From NCBI GenBank assembly GCA_030837965.1, contig JAUTXP010000031.1, positions 44,675 through 108,674 on the forward strand: a DNA stretch of 64,000 nucleotides, given 5' to 3'. Origin of the DNA: Acidimicrobiaceae bacterium. Lineage in GTDB: Bacteria; Actinomycetota; Acidimicrobiia; Acidimicrobiales; JAUTXP01. The notes beneath the pieces are model-generated. The model was not told the origin of the DNA and made no database searches. It was given only the letters and a program-made list of their open reading frames with translations. The translations under genes and the position numbers were made by a program. This document shows, in pieces, positions 30,171 through 38,160 of this stretch. Position 1 is the stretch's first letter. Each line of letters begins with the position of its first letter.

Positions 30171-33002
30171 ATGGCCTCGTTCCCCGGACCGCCCGAGTTG
30201 GGGCGAGGCATCGTCGTCGGTCCTGACGCCGACCCGCCGCCGCCATGCGCGGCCTGGCCGCGGGTCGAGGTTACCGACGCGACAGTGGCCGACCCCCGGG
30301 CCGTGGCCGACCGGCTCCACGACATGTGGCTGCGCCGCCAGCCGGTGTTCGTGGTCCTGTCCGCCGACCCCGAGGCCCTCCGCACGAAGGAGACCGAGGA
30401 CGACCCGCCCTGGCGGCTCGACCCCGACTTCGAGTTCAGCAGGGAGCGGCTGCAGTACCTGGTCTGGTCCAACAACTACGACGCCCGCCAAGGCCCGCCC
30501 GTGTGGTGGCACGGTCGACGGGCCGAGCGGCTCGGGGCGGCGCCAGCGCATGGCGATGGCCCAGCCGACGGCGACGGCGACGTGGTCCTGCCCGACGGAA
30601 CGCGGGCCTGGTGCGACGGCGGCCCCCGCCAGCCCCTCGCCCTGCCGATTCCAACCGTCCACCGCGAGACCCTCGAAGCCGGGAGCCTGACCCCCGACCG
30701 CACGGCCGCGCCCACCGCGGCCCTGGCCCCCGACCAACTGGGTGCGGTCAGCCACGTCGTGGGCCCGGCCCGCATCATCGCCCCGGCCGGGTCGGGCAAG
30801 ACCCGGGTCCTCACCGAGCGGCTGCGCCACCTGCTGGCCGACCGCAAGGTCACGCCCAACACCGTGACCGCGGTGGCCTACAACAAGCGGGCCGCCGACG
30901 AACTGGCCGAGCGCACCCACGGCCTGCCCGCCCATATCCGCACCCTCAACTCACTCGGCCTGTCCATCCTCCAAAGCTCGGGCCGGGCCGTGCGCACCAT
31001 CGAGGAGATGGACGTGCGCCGCATCCTCGAAAGCCTGATCGAGGTCCGGCGCCAGCAGAACACCGATCCGTGGGCCGTTTATATCGAGGCCCTGTCGGCC
31101 ATCCGACTCGGCTTGGCCGACCCGAAGGCGGTGGAGGACGCCTTGCCCGACGCGGCCGGCATCGCCGACGCCTTCGACCGCTACCGGGCCATCCTGGCCG
31201 ACCGGGGGCTGGTCGACTTCGACGAGCAGATCTACGCGGCCATCGAGGTGCTCCTGCGCGAGCCGGAGGCCCGCCAGCGCCATCAGCGCAGTTGCAGGCA
31301 TCTGCTGGTCGACGAGTTCCAGGACCTCACCCCCGCCCACCTCCTGATGCTGCGGCTGGTGTCAGCCCCGACCTACGACGTGTTCGGCGTCGGTGACGAC
31401 GACCAGGTCATCTACAGCTACGCGGGCGCCACGCCCGAGTTCCTGATCGGCTACGAGCGCTCGTTCCCCGGCGCCTCGCAGTACGCCCTCACCGTCAACT
31501 ACCGCTGCCCGCCCGCGGTCATCGACGGGGCCCGGCACCTGCTGAGCTACAACCGCAGGCGCATCGAAAAGGTCATCGAGCCCGCGCCCGACCGCACCGG
31601 CTCGGACGACGACCTGTTGGTCGCGCCCGCGCCCGCGGCGAGCCAGGCCGCGGCGGCGACCGATCACCTCCGGCGGTGGCGTGAGCAGGACGCGCCGTGG
31701 ACCGACATGGCCGTGCTGGCCCGGGTGAACTCGGCCCTCCTGCCCATGCAGGTGACGCTGGTCGAGGCGGACATCCCGTGCATGGCCCCGCTGAACAGGA
31801 GCATCCTCCAGCGCACCGGCATCCGCGCCGCGCTCGCCTACCTGCGCATCGGCCTCGATCCGGATCACGTGCAACGGGCCGACGTGGCCGAGACGATCCG
31901 CAGGCCCAGCCGACGCATCGCGCGCAACGTGGCCGAGCTGTTGCAGAAGCGCCCGACCACCTCGGTGCGGGACATGCGAAGACTGGCAGAGGCCTTGTCC
32001 GGCAACGACGTCGACCGGGTGCACGCCTACGCCGACGACCTGCAACGAGTGGTCGACTCGGTCCGGGCGGGCGACACGGCCTTGGCCCTCAACGTCATCC
32101 GCACCAAGATCGGGCTGGGCGCGGCCATGGACGTGCTCGACTCGTCTCGCGGCGAGGCCGACCGGTCCACCCATGGCGACGATCTGGCCGCCCTCGAACA
32201 GGTCGCGGCCCTGCATCCCGACGCGGCCACCTTCGAGTCCTGGTTGTCCGATGTGCTCAGCAGGCCGGGGTCGCCCGACGGCGTGACGCTGTCGACCGTG
32301 CATCGGGTGAAGGGCAGGGAGTGGCCGCACGTCATCGTCTTCGGCGCCAACGAAGGGTTGTTTCCGCACCGGCTCTCGCAAGACGTGGAGGAGGAGCGCA
32401 GGGTCTTCCACGTCGCCGTCACCAGGGCCCGCGCCCAGGCCGTAGTGGTGGCCGACCCGAACGCCCCTTCGCCGTTCTGCGCCGAGCTGTCCGGCACTGC
32501 GCCGCGCGTCCAACTGACCGCGCCTCGCTCAACCGTTGCCGTCAAGCCCAAGGCGCACGCCAACGCCTCTGTCCCAATGAGCCCGCCCCAGCCCGCCGCG
32601 CTCGGCTTGGCCGTCACCTTGCGGGGCGGGATCGACGCCGTGGTGGTGGACGTCGAGGGCGACGAGCGGGGCGTCGTGGTCACGCCGGTCGGCGGCGAGG
32701 GCAGGCTGGTCGTGGGATGGGGCACCGAGGTGCGAGTGGCGGGCGCAACCGTGCGACTGGTCCGGCCCGGCGGTCCTTCGCCAGAGGCGGCGTTGGCCGC
32801 GCTCAAGGCCTGGCGCAAGGAGGTGTCGGCGCGCGACAAGGTGCCCGCCTACATCGTGTTCTCGGACGACCACCTCAGCGGCATCGCGTCGACCTTGCCC
32901 GGATCGCTGGCCGAGTTGGCCGCGTGCCGGGGCGTGGGCCCGGCCAAGCTCGAGCGCTACGGCGACGACGTCCTGCGCGTCATCGAGGAAACCCCCCGCT
33001 AG
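30171..33002 (+). CDS. UvrD/PcrA-like superfamily 1 helicase with N-terminal extension and HRDC domain
   Basis: A 943-residue helicase. The first 195 residues are an unusual extension without helicase motifs. The SF1A core follows: motif Ia region after IIAPAGSGKTRVLTERL (Walker A), LLVDEFQDLTPAHL (motif II), FGVGDDDQVIYSYAGA (motif III), LTVNYRCPP (motif IV), TLSTVHRVKGREWPHVIVFG (motif V) and VAVTRAR (motif VI). The last 70 residues (LKAWRKEVSARDKVPAYIVF, then LAELAACRGVGPAKLERYG) are an HRDC domain for DNA binding, as in RecQ and some UvrD-type helicases. ATG 30171 has the ribosome site AAGGATGGGGG; ATG 30153 is an alternative. It acts on single-strand DNA in repair or recombination. Confidence 0.9.
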   Translation: MASFPGPPELGRGIVVGPDADPPPPCAAWPRVEVTDATVADPRAVADRLHDMWLRRQPVFVVLSADPEALRTKETEDDPPWRLDPDFEFSRERLQYLVWSNNYDARQGPPVWWHGRRAERLGAAPAHGDGPADGDGDVVLPDGTRAWCDGGPRQPLALPIPTVHRETLEAGSLTPDRTAAPTAALAPDQLGAVSHVVGPARIIAPAGSGKTRVLTERLRHLLADRKVTPNTVTAVAYNKRAADELAERTHGLPAHIRTLNSLGLSILQSSGRAVRTIEEMDVRRILESLIEVRRQQNTDPWAVYIEALSAIRLGLADPKAVEDALPDAAGIADAFDRYRAILADRGLVDFDEQIYAAIEVLLREPEARQRHQRSCRHLLVDEFQDLTPAHLLMLRLVSAPTYDVFGVGDDDQVIYSYAGATPEFLIGYERSFPGASQYALTVNYRCPPAVIDGARHLLSYNRRRIEKVIEPAPDRTGSDDDLLVAPAPAASQAAAATDHLRRWREQDAPWTDMAVLARVNSALLPMQVTLVEADIPCMAPLNRSILQRTGIRAALAYLRIGLDPDHVQRADVAETIRRPSRRIARNVAELLQKRPTTSVRDMRRLAEALSGNDVDRVHAYADDLQRVVDSVRAGDTALALNVIRTKIGLGAAMDVLDSSRGEADRSTHGDDLAALEQVAALHPDAATFESWLSDVLSRPGSPDGVTLSTVHRVKGREWPHVIVFGANEGLFPHRLSQDVEEERRVFHVAVTRARAQAVVVADPNAPSPFCAELSGTAPRVQLTAPRSTVAVKPKAHANASVPMSPPQPAALGLAVTLRGGIDAVVVDVEGDERGVVVTPVGGEGRLVVGWGTEVRVAGATVRLVRPGGPSPEAALAALKAWRKEVSARDKVPAYIVFSDDHLSGIASTLPGSLAELAACRGVGPAKLERYGDDVLRVIEETPR

Positions 33003-33024
33003 CCCCGCGCCACCCTTCTTCGGA

Positions 33025-33067
33025 CTGGAGGACATAGGTACACCTGACGGGTGGCTATGTCCTCCAG
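33025..33067. terminator. Bidirectional terminator, 13-bp inverted repeat
   Basis: CTGGAGGACATAG (33025-33037) and CTATGTCCTCCAG (33055-33067) are perfect inverted copies. The 17-nt interior holds a second small stem, CACC/GGTG. It lies between the convergent helicase and fabZ genes and could stop transcription from both sides. Confidence 0.65.
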
Positions 33068-33108
33068 ACCCGGCGGGGGCGAGGGCGGGGGCGGGGGAGG
33101 GGGAGGGG

Positions 33109-33585
33109 TCAGGGGGAAGGGGCGAAGGCGAAGAAGAGTCGGGCCTGGCAGGACACGCCGCCCCCGTCGCCCCCGCCGCTGCCGTCCCGGCCGTCGCCCC
33201 GGCCATCAGGGCCGGCCACCACGGCCTCGGCCTGGCCCCATCCGCCCCGGGCCGACAGCCGCTCCATCACCACGGTCAGCACCAGTTGGTCGCCCGGCCG
33301 CACCACCCGACGGAACCTGGCCTTCTCCACGCCGCCGAACAGCGGCAGCCGACCGGTGAAGCGCTCGTCGCTCAACACCGCCACCGCGCCGGCCTGGGCC
33401 AACGCCTCCAACTGGATCACACCGGGGAACACCGGGTTCCCGGGGAAGTGGCCGGGGAGGAACGCCTCGTGACCGGTGACGCGGTACCGGGCCACCACCC
33501 GCTCGCCGGGCACGACCTCGTCCACGGAGTCCACGAATCGGAACGGGGGACGGTGGGGCAGCAGGTCGACGGGGTTGGCGGCCAT
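33109..33585 (-). CDS. fabZ: 3-hydroxyacyl-ACP dehydratase FabZ-like
   Basis: A 158-residue hot-dog dehydratase of type II fatty acid synthesis. LLPHRPPFRFVDSV opens the protein. The catalytic His is in GHFPGNPVFPGV and the Glu is in QLEALAQAGA. It removes water from 3-hydroxyacyl-ACP. A Gly/Asp-rich insertion (DGRGDGRDGSGGGDGGG) lies before the last strand, where FabZ normally has a short turn, and the final strand CQARLFFAFA is kept. It is transcribed after the MerR-like regulator (10-bp gap) and opposite to the main fab cluster. Confidence 0.88.
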   Translation of the reverse strand: MAANPVDLLPHRPPFRFVDSVDEVVPGERVVARYRVTGHEAFLPGHFPGNPVFPGVIQLEALAQAGAVAVLSDERFTGRLPLFGGVEKARFRRVVRPGDQLVLTVVMERLSARGGWGQAEAVVAGPDGRGDGRDGSGGGDGGGVSCQARLFFAFAPSP

Positions 33586-33595
33586 GATCGAGTGG

Positions 33596-34342
33596 TCAGG
33601 CCACGTCGTTGCGACGGGCCGCCTCGCGGCGCATGACGGCGCGCTCCGACCGGTTGCCGTGAGCCTCGATCTCGGCTTGCACGGTCTCCAGCATCGTGCG
33701 CTCGAAGTTGTAGGCGATCAGCCCGGCTGCGGCCTGCACCAACAGCCGGAACGAGGCCACCATGCGCTCGGCCTCCTGCCGCTGCGTCAGCCCGGACGTG
33801 AGCAGCGGCTCGCGGATGTAGCGCATGAACAGCCCGACCGCGGCCTGGGCCACCGAGTCGGCCGCGTCCAACTGGATGCGGGCCACCGACATGAACGCCT
33901 CCATGGGCACGCCGCTGCCCACCAGCATCAACAGCATGCGCACGGCCCGGACGTCGGCCGCCGTGTACGCGGCCTCGTTGCCTGCCCGCACCGGCCGCAG
34001 CACGCCCGACGCCTCCAGCGACCGCAGCATGGGCACCGGCATCCCGGTGCGCTCGGCCACGTCGCTCAGCGTCAGCCGCTCCTCCTGACGCAGCTCATCA
34101 GCGCTGAACGGACTGACCGGGCGACGGGGCTCAGACAGAATGGCGGCCACACCTCGAAGCGAGTGGCCCCGGGCCTTGAGGTCGCGAATGGTCGCCAGCC
34201 GTTCCAGGTGTTTCGGGCCGTACAGCGCGACTCGTCCCTGGTGTCGCGGCGCAGGAAGCAACCCCTTCGACTGGTACGAGCGGATGACTTCCACGCTCAA
34301 CCCGGCCCGCTCGGCCAGCTCGTCTACACGCCACGTCTCCAC
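33596..34342 (-). CDS. MerR-family regulator with two helix-turn-helix units
   Basis: A 248-residue DNA-binding protein. The first MerR unit is WRVDELAERAGLSVEVIRSY with the recognition text SKGLLPAPRHQGRVALYG. A second MerR-like unit follows at about residue 90: LTLSDVAERTGMPVPMLRSL and then RAGNEAAYTAADVRAVRML. A helical C-terminal domain of about 110 residues replaces the usual effector-binding or metal site. GTG 34342 is preferred over the TTG at 34384, since the latter would put the promoter region inside the gene. It is divergent from the fatty-acid cluster and co-directional with fabZ, so control of fatty-acid synthesis is the likely role. Confidence 0.85.
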   Translation of the reverse strand: METWRVDELAERAGLSVEVIRSYQSKGLLPAPRHQGRVALYGPKHLERLATIRDLKARGHSLRGVAAILSEPRRPVSPFSADELRQEERLTLSDVAERTGMPVPMLRSLEASGVLRPVRAGNEAAYTAADVRAVRMLLMLVGSGVPMEAFMSVARIQLDAADSVAQAAVGLFMRYIREPLLTSGLTQRQEAERMVASFRLLVQAAAGLIAYNFERTMLETVQAEIEAHGNRSERAVMRREAARRNDVA

Positions 34343-34446
34343 GCCGTCTAACGTTAATACGGATTTGTCCAAACTTCTGATCAATCCGTGTAACGATCAG
34401 AGTGAGCCCGAAGTCGGATGGCCGAGGGTGGAGAAGGGAGGGTCGC
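34343..34446. promoter_or_regulatory. Divergent control region of the fatty-acid cluster
   Basis: This 104-bp gap is much richer in A+T than its surroundings. It holds ACGGATT/AATCCGT (34359-34365 and 34383-34389) and CTGATC/GATCAG (34377-34382 and 34395-34400) as interleaved inverted repeats. On the plus strand TTGTCC (34366-34371) and TGTAAC (34390-34395) are 18 bp apart and could be -35 and -10. A strong ribosome site AAGGGAGGG (34434-34442) ends the region. The inverted repeats are candidates for the MerR-like operator. This was read by eye only. Confidence 0.5.
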
Positions 34447-34806
34447 GTGCGTGCAACTGCTCCGCTCGTCGACAACAAGACGATCGACGCTGGGAATGTG
34501 ATGAGGATCGACACCGAGGCCATTGACCTGACGGTCACGTTGAGCCATGGCGAGGAGCTGGGGGTGCTGGAGCGCGTCGTCGTGGCGCCCTGCCTTGGCG
34601 TCTTCGAGCCCCTGGCCCCCAAGACAGTCACGACAGAGGGCGAGATCGTCCACGCCGGACAAGCCATCGGCGTGCTCCGGTCGTCGGGCTCGGACGTGGA
34701 GGTCCGCAGTCCGTTCTCGGGATTCATGATGGGCGTGATGGCCCACTCGGGCGAGCGGGTGCGCGAAGGACAGCCCGTGGCCTGGCTGCGAGTGTTCGAG
34801 CGTTGA
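34447..34806 (+). CDS. Biotinyl/lipoyl-like domain protein without the modified lysine
   Basis: A 119-residue protein at the head of the fatty-acid cluster. The second half looks like a barrel-sandwich hybrid domain: VVVAPCLGVFEPLA, then GEIVHAGQAIGVLRSSGS and VEVRSPFSGFMMGVMAHSGE, then VREGQPVAWL. In a true biotin carrier an EAMKM turn carries the attached cofactor. Here the turn region holds no Lys at all. It could be an accessory or regulatory relative of AccB acting beside the carboxyltransferase encoded downstream. GTG 34447 is chosen because the ribosome site AAGGGAGGG lies 4 bp upstream. It overlaps fabH by 4 bp. Confidence 0.65.
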   Translation: MRATAPLVDNKTIDAGNVMRIDTEAIDLTVTLSHGEELGVLERVVVAPCLGVFEPLAPKTVTTEGEIVHAGQAIGVLRSSGSDVEVRSPFSGFMMGVMAHSGERVREGQPVAWLRVFER

Positions 34807-35741
34807 GCGCGGCCATCACCGGCCTGGGCACGGCCATCCCCGAGCGGATCATCACCAACGCCGACCTCGAGGCCTACCTCGACACCAGCGATGAGTGGAT
34901 CGTCGAGCGCACCGGCATCCGGGAGCGCCGACAGGCCGGACCCAACGACACCACCGCCAGTCTGGCCATCGCCGCGGGCGCGGCGGCCATCAAGGACGCA
35001 GGCCTGGTCCCCGACGACATCGGCTTGTTGATCGTGGCCACGGCCACCCCCGACCAGGCCCTTCCGGCCGTGTCCGCCTTCGTGCAGGACGGCCTGGGTC
35101 TGCACTGTGGTGCCTTCGACGTGTCGGCCGCGTGCTCGGGCTTCGCCTACGGGTTGGTCACCGCGTCCTCGCTCCTCGCGGGCGGCACCATCAAGTCGGC
35201 ACTCGTGATCGGTGCGGAGACGCTGACCCGATTCATCGACCCCAACGACCGGTCGACGCGTGTCCTGTTCGGTGACGGCGCCGGCGCCGTCGTCGTCCAA
35301 CCTGCGCCTGACGGCATGGGGCTGCTCGGTTGGGACCTGGGCTGCGACGGCTCCGCCACCCACATCCTTCAGATCCCGCCGGGCAAGAAGTGGGTCGAGA
35401 TGGACGGTCGCGAGGTCTTCCGTCGTGCCGTGCGGGCCGTGGTCGACACGTCCGCTCGCACCCTCGAACGGTCTGGACTGACGGCCGCTGACATCGACTG
35501 GTTCGTGCCTCATCAGGCCAACCAGCGCATCATCGACGCGGCCTGCGACCGCCTGCACATCCCGGCCGAGCGGACCATCGTCAACGTCGACCGCTTCGGC
35601 AACACGTCGGCCGCCTCCATCCCGCTGGCCTTGGCCGACACGCCGGTCAAGGACGGCGACGTCGTGCTGCTGGCGGGCTTTGGCGCAGGCATGACGTGGG
35701 CCAGCGCGGCCATCCGGTGGCAGAAGGAGGCCCAGTCGTGA
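34803..35741 (+). CDS. fabH: 3-oxoacyl-ACP synthase III FabH
   Basis: A 312-residue KAS III that condenses acetyl-CoA (or a branched starter) with malonyl-ACP to begin fatty acid synthesis. The catalytic Cys is in DVSAACSGFAYGL, the His in FVPHQANQRII, and the Asn in GNTSAASIPLAL. DEWIVERTGIRERR near the N-terminus is the FabH hallmark. TTG 34803 overlaps the preceding stop (TTGA), and the gene end overlaps fabG (GTGA), so the cluster is tightly coupled. Starter preference cannot be judged from sequence by eye. Confidence 0.95.
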   Translation: MSAAITGLGTAIPERIITNADLEAYLDTSDEWIVERTGIRERRQAGPNDTTASLAIAAGAAAIKDAGLVPDDIGLLIVATATPDQALPAVSAFVQDGLGLHCGAFDVSAACSGFAYGLVTASSLLAGGTIKSALVIGAETLTRFIDPNDRSTRVLFGDGAGAVVVQPAPDGMGLLGWDLGCDGSATHILQIPPGKKWVEMDGREVFRRAVRAVVDTSARTLERSGLTAADIDWFVPHQANQRIIDAACDRLHIPAERTIVNVDRFGNTSAASIPLALADTPVKDGDVVLLAGFGAGMTWASAAIRWQKEAQS

Positions 35742-36463
35742 GCCGGGTCGCCTTGGTCACCGGCGCGTCGCGCGGCATCGGTGCGGCCATCGCCGCGGCG
35801 TTGGCCGAGGCGGGCAACCGCGTCGCCGTCGGCTACGCGTCCAACCGCGAGCCTGCTGAGAAGCTGGCGGCCGACATCGGCGGACTGGCCGTGGCCATCG
35901 AGGTCACCGACCCGGTCAGCATCGAGGCCGCCTTCACCCACATCGAGTCGACGTGGGGCAAGGTCGAGGTCCTCGTCAACAACGCAGGCGTCACCGACGA
36001 CGGCCTGGCCTTGCGGATGGGTGCGGAGCAGTGGCGACACGTCCTGGCCACCAACCTGGACGGCGCCTTCAACGTCACCACGCGCGCTCTCACCGGCATG
36101 GTGCGGAGCCGGTATGGGCGCATCGTCAACGTGGGCTCGGTGGCCGGGCTCACCGGTTCGGCGGGACAGGTGAACTACGCGGCGGCCAAGTCCGGCTTGG
36201 TCGGGCTCACCCGCTCGCTGGCCCGCGAGCTGGGCTCGCGCCACGTGACGTGCAACGTGGTGGCGCCCGGCCCCATCGCCACGGACATGACCGCGGCCCT
36301 CTCCGAGGAGCGCCAGACCCAGTTGGCCGCGCAGGTGCCGCTGGGCCGGATGGGAACGCCCGAGGAGGTGGCCGCAGTGGTTGCCTTCCTCTGCTCGGAC
36401 CAAGCCGCCTACGTGACCGGCGCCGTCATCCCGGTCGACGGCGGCCTGGGCATGGGCCACTGA
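35738..36463 (+). CDS. fabG: 3-oxoacyl-ACP reductase FabG
   Basis: A 241-residue short-chain dehydrogenase that reduces 3-oxoacyl-ACP with NADPH. The cofactor motif is TGASRGIGAAIA, followed by NNAGVTDDGLALRM. The catalytic Ser is in VNVGSVAGLTGSAGQ and the YxxxK site is VNYAAAKSG. PGPIATDMT and the C-terminal VTGAVIPVDGGLGMGH match FabG closely. GTG 35738 overlaps the fabH stop. The neighbours fabH, acpP and fabF support FabG rather than another short-chain dehydrogenase. Confidence 0.93.
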   Translation: MSRVALVTGASRGIGAAIAAALAEAGNRVAVGYASNREPAEKLAADIGGLAVAIEVTDPVSIEAAFTHIESTWGKVEVLVNNAGVTDDGLALRMGAEQWRHVLATNLDGAFNVTTRALTGMVRSRYGRIVNVGSVAGLTGSAGQVNYAAAKSGLVGLTRSLARELGSRHVTCNVVAPGPIATDMTAALSEERQTQLAAQVPLGRMGTPEEVAAVVAFLCSDQAAYVTGAVIPVDGGLGMGH

Positions 36464-36464
36464 C

Positions 36465-36512
36465 CTGAGCACTGACTGACCTGAGTACCTGACTGACTGA
36501 GTACCTGACTGA
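36465..36512. repeat. 16-bp tandem repeat after fabG
   Basis: CTGAGTACCTGACTGA is repeated exactly at 36481-36496 and 36497-36512, and a diverged copy lies at 36465-36480. The unit is dominated by CTGA words. It begins 2 bp after the fabG stop. Confidence 0.7.
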
Positions 36513-36562
36513 CCCGCCGACCTGACCGCGGATGCGGCCTCGGTCGACAAGCAGACGAGCAC

Positions 36563-36642
36563 GCAACGTACAAGACGCCGAGAAACAGGCCACGTACAAC
36601 TCGTCACGGAACACGCGACGTACAAGAAGCCAAGAAAACAGG
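36563..36642. repeat. 28-bp direct repeats before acpP
   Basis: Two near-identical copies begin GCAACGTACAAGACGCC (36563-36589) and GCGACGTACAAGAAGCC (36615-36642), and both run on into GAGAAACAGG or AAGAAAACAGG. A partial middle copy (CACGTACAACTCG) lies at 36591-36603. The second copy ends in the acpP ribosome site (AACAGGAGAG). The stretch is A-rich and probably forms the acpP leader. Confidence 0.7.
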
Positions 36643-36649
36643 AGAGACC

Positions 36650-36901
36650 ATGCAGCGAGACGAGATTTTGGGAACGGTCCGAGAAGTGGCCGTCGAGGTG
36701 CTGGGTGTGGAGGCGGACGCGGTGGTCGAGTCGGCCAGCCTGAAGGACGACCTGGGCGCCGACAGCCTCGACCTGGTCGAGGTGGTCATGGCTCTGGAAG
36801 AGCGCCTCGACATCACCATCCCCGAAGAGGACTTGGAAGGCATCAAGACGGTCGGCCAGGCCGTGGACGTGGTGTCGGCCAAGCTCGCGGTAGGGGCGTG
36901 A
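36650..36901 (+). CDS. acpP: Acyl carrier protein
   Basis: An 83-residue acidic carrier protein. The phosphopantetheine Ser is in [17 protein letters not shown], and the fourth-helix text [12 protein letters not shown] is typical. It carries the growing acyl chain between the Fab enzymes. The ribosome site AGGAGAG is 4 bp from the ATG. It has its own 186-bp leader with repeats, so its expression may be set separately from fabG; acyl carrier protein is needed in large amounts. Its stop overlaps the fabF start (GTGA). Confidence 0.97.
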   Translation: MQRDEILGTVREVAVEVLGVEADAVVESASLKDDLGADSLDLVEVVMALEERLDITIPEEDLEGIKTVGQAVDVVSAKLAVGA

Positions 36902-38160
36902 GCGCAGTCGACCACGTCGGCCGCCCCCGGGTGGCCGTGACCGGCATCGGAGTGAAGACGCCGGCCGGTCTGGACGTGGACTCGTTCTGGGGACGACTCC
37001 TCGAAGGCCGTTCCGCGGCCGGGCCGATCCGCCGCTTCGACGCGTCGGGCTTGCCGGTCGGCTTCGCCTGCGAGGTGAGCGAGGAGTTCGACCCCGTCGC
37101 CTACCTGGGCATCAAAGAGGCGCGACGCGCTGACCGCGTCGCCCAGCTCGGCTTCGCCGCCGCGGTCGACGCGCTGGCCATGGCCGGGACGCTGGCCGCC
37201 GATCCGCACCGCTGCGGTGTGGTGGGCGGCACTGGCGTGGGTGGCCTGGCCACGCAGGAGGCCGAGGAACTGGTGATGCTGAACAAGGGGCCGACGCGCG
37301 TCAGCCCCTTCCTCGTCCCGATGATGATGGCCAACGCCACTGCCGCATTGGTCGCCTTGCACCACGGCTGGACGGGCCCGAACATCTGCGTGGCCACTGC
37401 GTGCGCGGCGGGAAGCCACGCCGTGGGCGAAGGGGTCCGCATGGTGCGGGACGGCTCGTGCGACGTCGTGCTGGCGGGCGGCACCGAGGCGGCCATCACC
37501 CCGGTCGCATTGGCCGCTTTCGCCCGCATGGGCGCGCTGAGCACCCGACGGGACGACCCGGCCTCGGCCAGTCGGCCCTTCGACGCCGACCGCGACGGGT
37601 TCGTGATGGGCGAGGGCGCGGCCTTCTTGGTGTTGGAGCGGTGGGACCGCGCCGTCGAGCGCGGGGCCGCCATCCTCGGCGAGATCATGGGCTACGGCCG
37701 CAACAGCGACGCCTTCCACATCACCGCACCTTCCGAGGACGGAGCGGGCGCGGTGGCCTGCATGGAGTTGGCCTTGGAGGACGCAGGCCTGACCTCGGCC
37801 GACATCGGCCACGTCAACGCCCATGGCACGTCGACGCCGTTGAACGACGTCTCGGAAGCGAGGGCCTTGACCAAGGTCTTCGGCGGCACGCCGCCGCCGG
37901 TCACCTCCACCAAGGGCGTGACCGGGCACCTGGTCGGCGCCGCGGGCGCAGTCGAGGCCGCCGCTTCGATCCTCGCCATGCAGCACGGTCTCGTGCCGCC
38001 CACGGCCAACCATCAGCGCACCGACCCTGACATCCCGCTGGACGTGGTGGCGGGCTCGCCCCGGCCGGTGGAGCCCAAGCCGGTGCTGTCCAACTCGTTC
38101 GGCTTCGGCGGCCACAACGCCACCCTTGTGCTCGGGCCGGGAGTGTCGGCCAAGGCATGA
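36898..38160 (+). CDS. fabF: 3-oxoacyl-ACP synthase II FabF
   Basis: A 420-residue KAS II that elongates acyl-ACP. The N-terminus is [20 protein letters not shown]. The catalytic Cys is in [17 protein letters not shown], and the two His are in [14 protein letters not shown] and [28 protein letters not shown] is the C-terminal hallmark. GTG 36898 overlaps the acpP stop and the end overlaps the carboxyltransferase gene (ATGA). Confidence 0.95.
   Translation: MSAVDHVGRPRVAVTGIGVKTPAGLDVDSFWGRLLEGRSAAGPIRRFDASGLPVGFACEVSEEFDPVAYLGIKEARRADRVAQLGFAAAVDALAMAGTLAADPHRCGVVGGTGVGGLATQEAEELVMLNKGPTRVSPFLVPMMMANATAALVALHHGWTGPNICVATACAAGSHAVGEGVRMVRDGSCDVVLAGGTEAAITPVALAAFARMGALSTRRDDPASASRPFDADRDGFVMGEGAAFLVLERWDRAVERGAAILGEIMGYGRNSDAFHITAPSEDGAGAVACMELALEDAGLTSADIGHVNAHGTSTPLNDVSEARALTKVFGGTPPPVTSTKGVTGHLVGAAGAVEAAASILAMQHGLVPPTANHQRTDPDIPLDVVAGSPRPVEPKPVLSNSFGFGGHNATLVLGPGVSAKA

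Noticed and set aside
36563..36642. CRISPR array
   Set aside because: Only two 28-bp copies and a fragment, imperfect, with a 25-nt gap, no cas genes, and one copy overlaps the acpP ribosome site.
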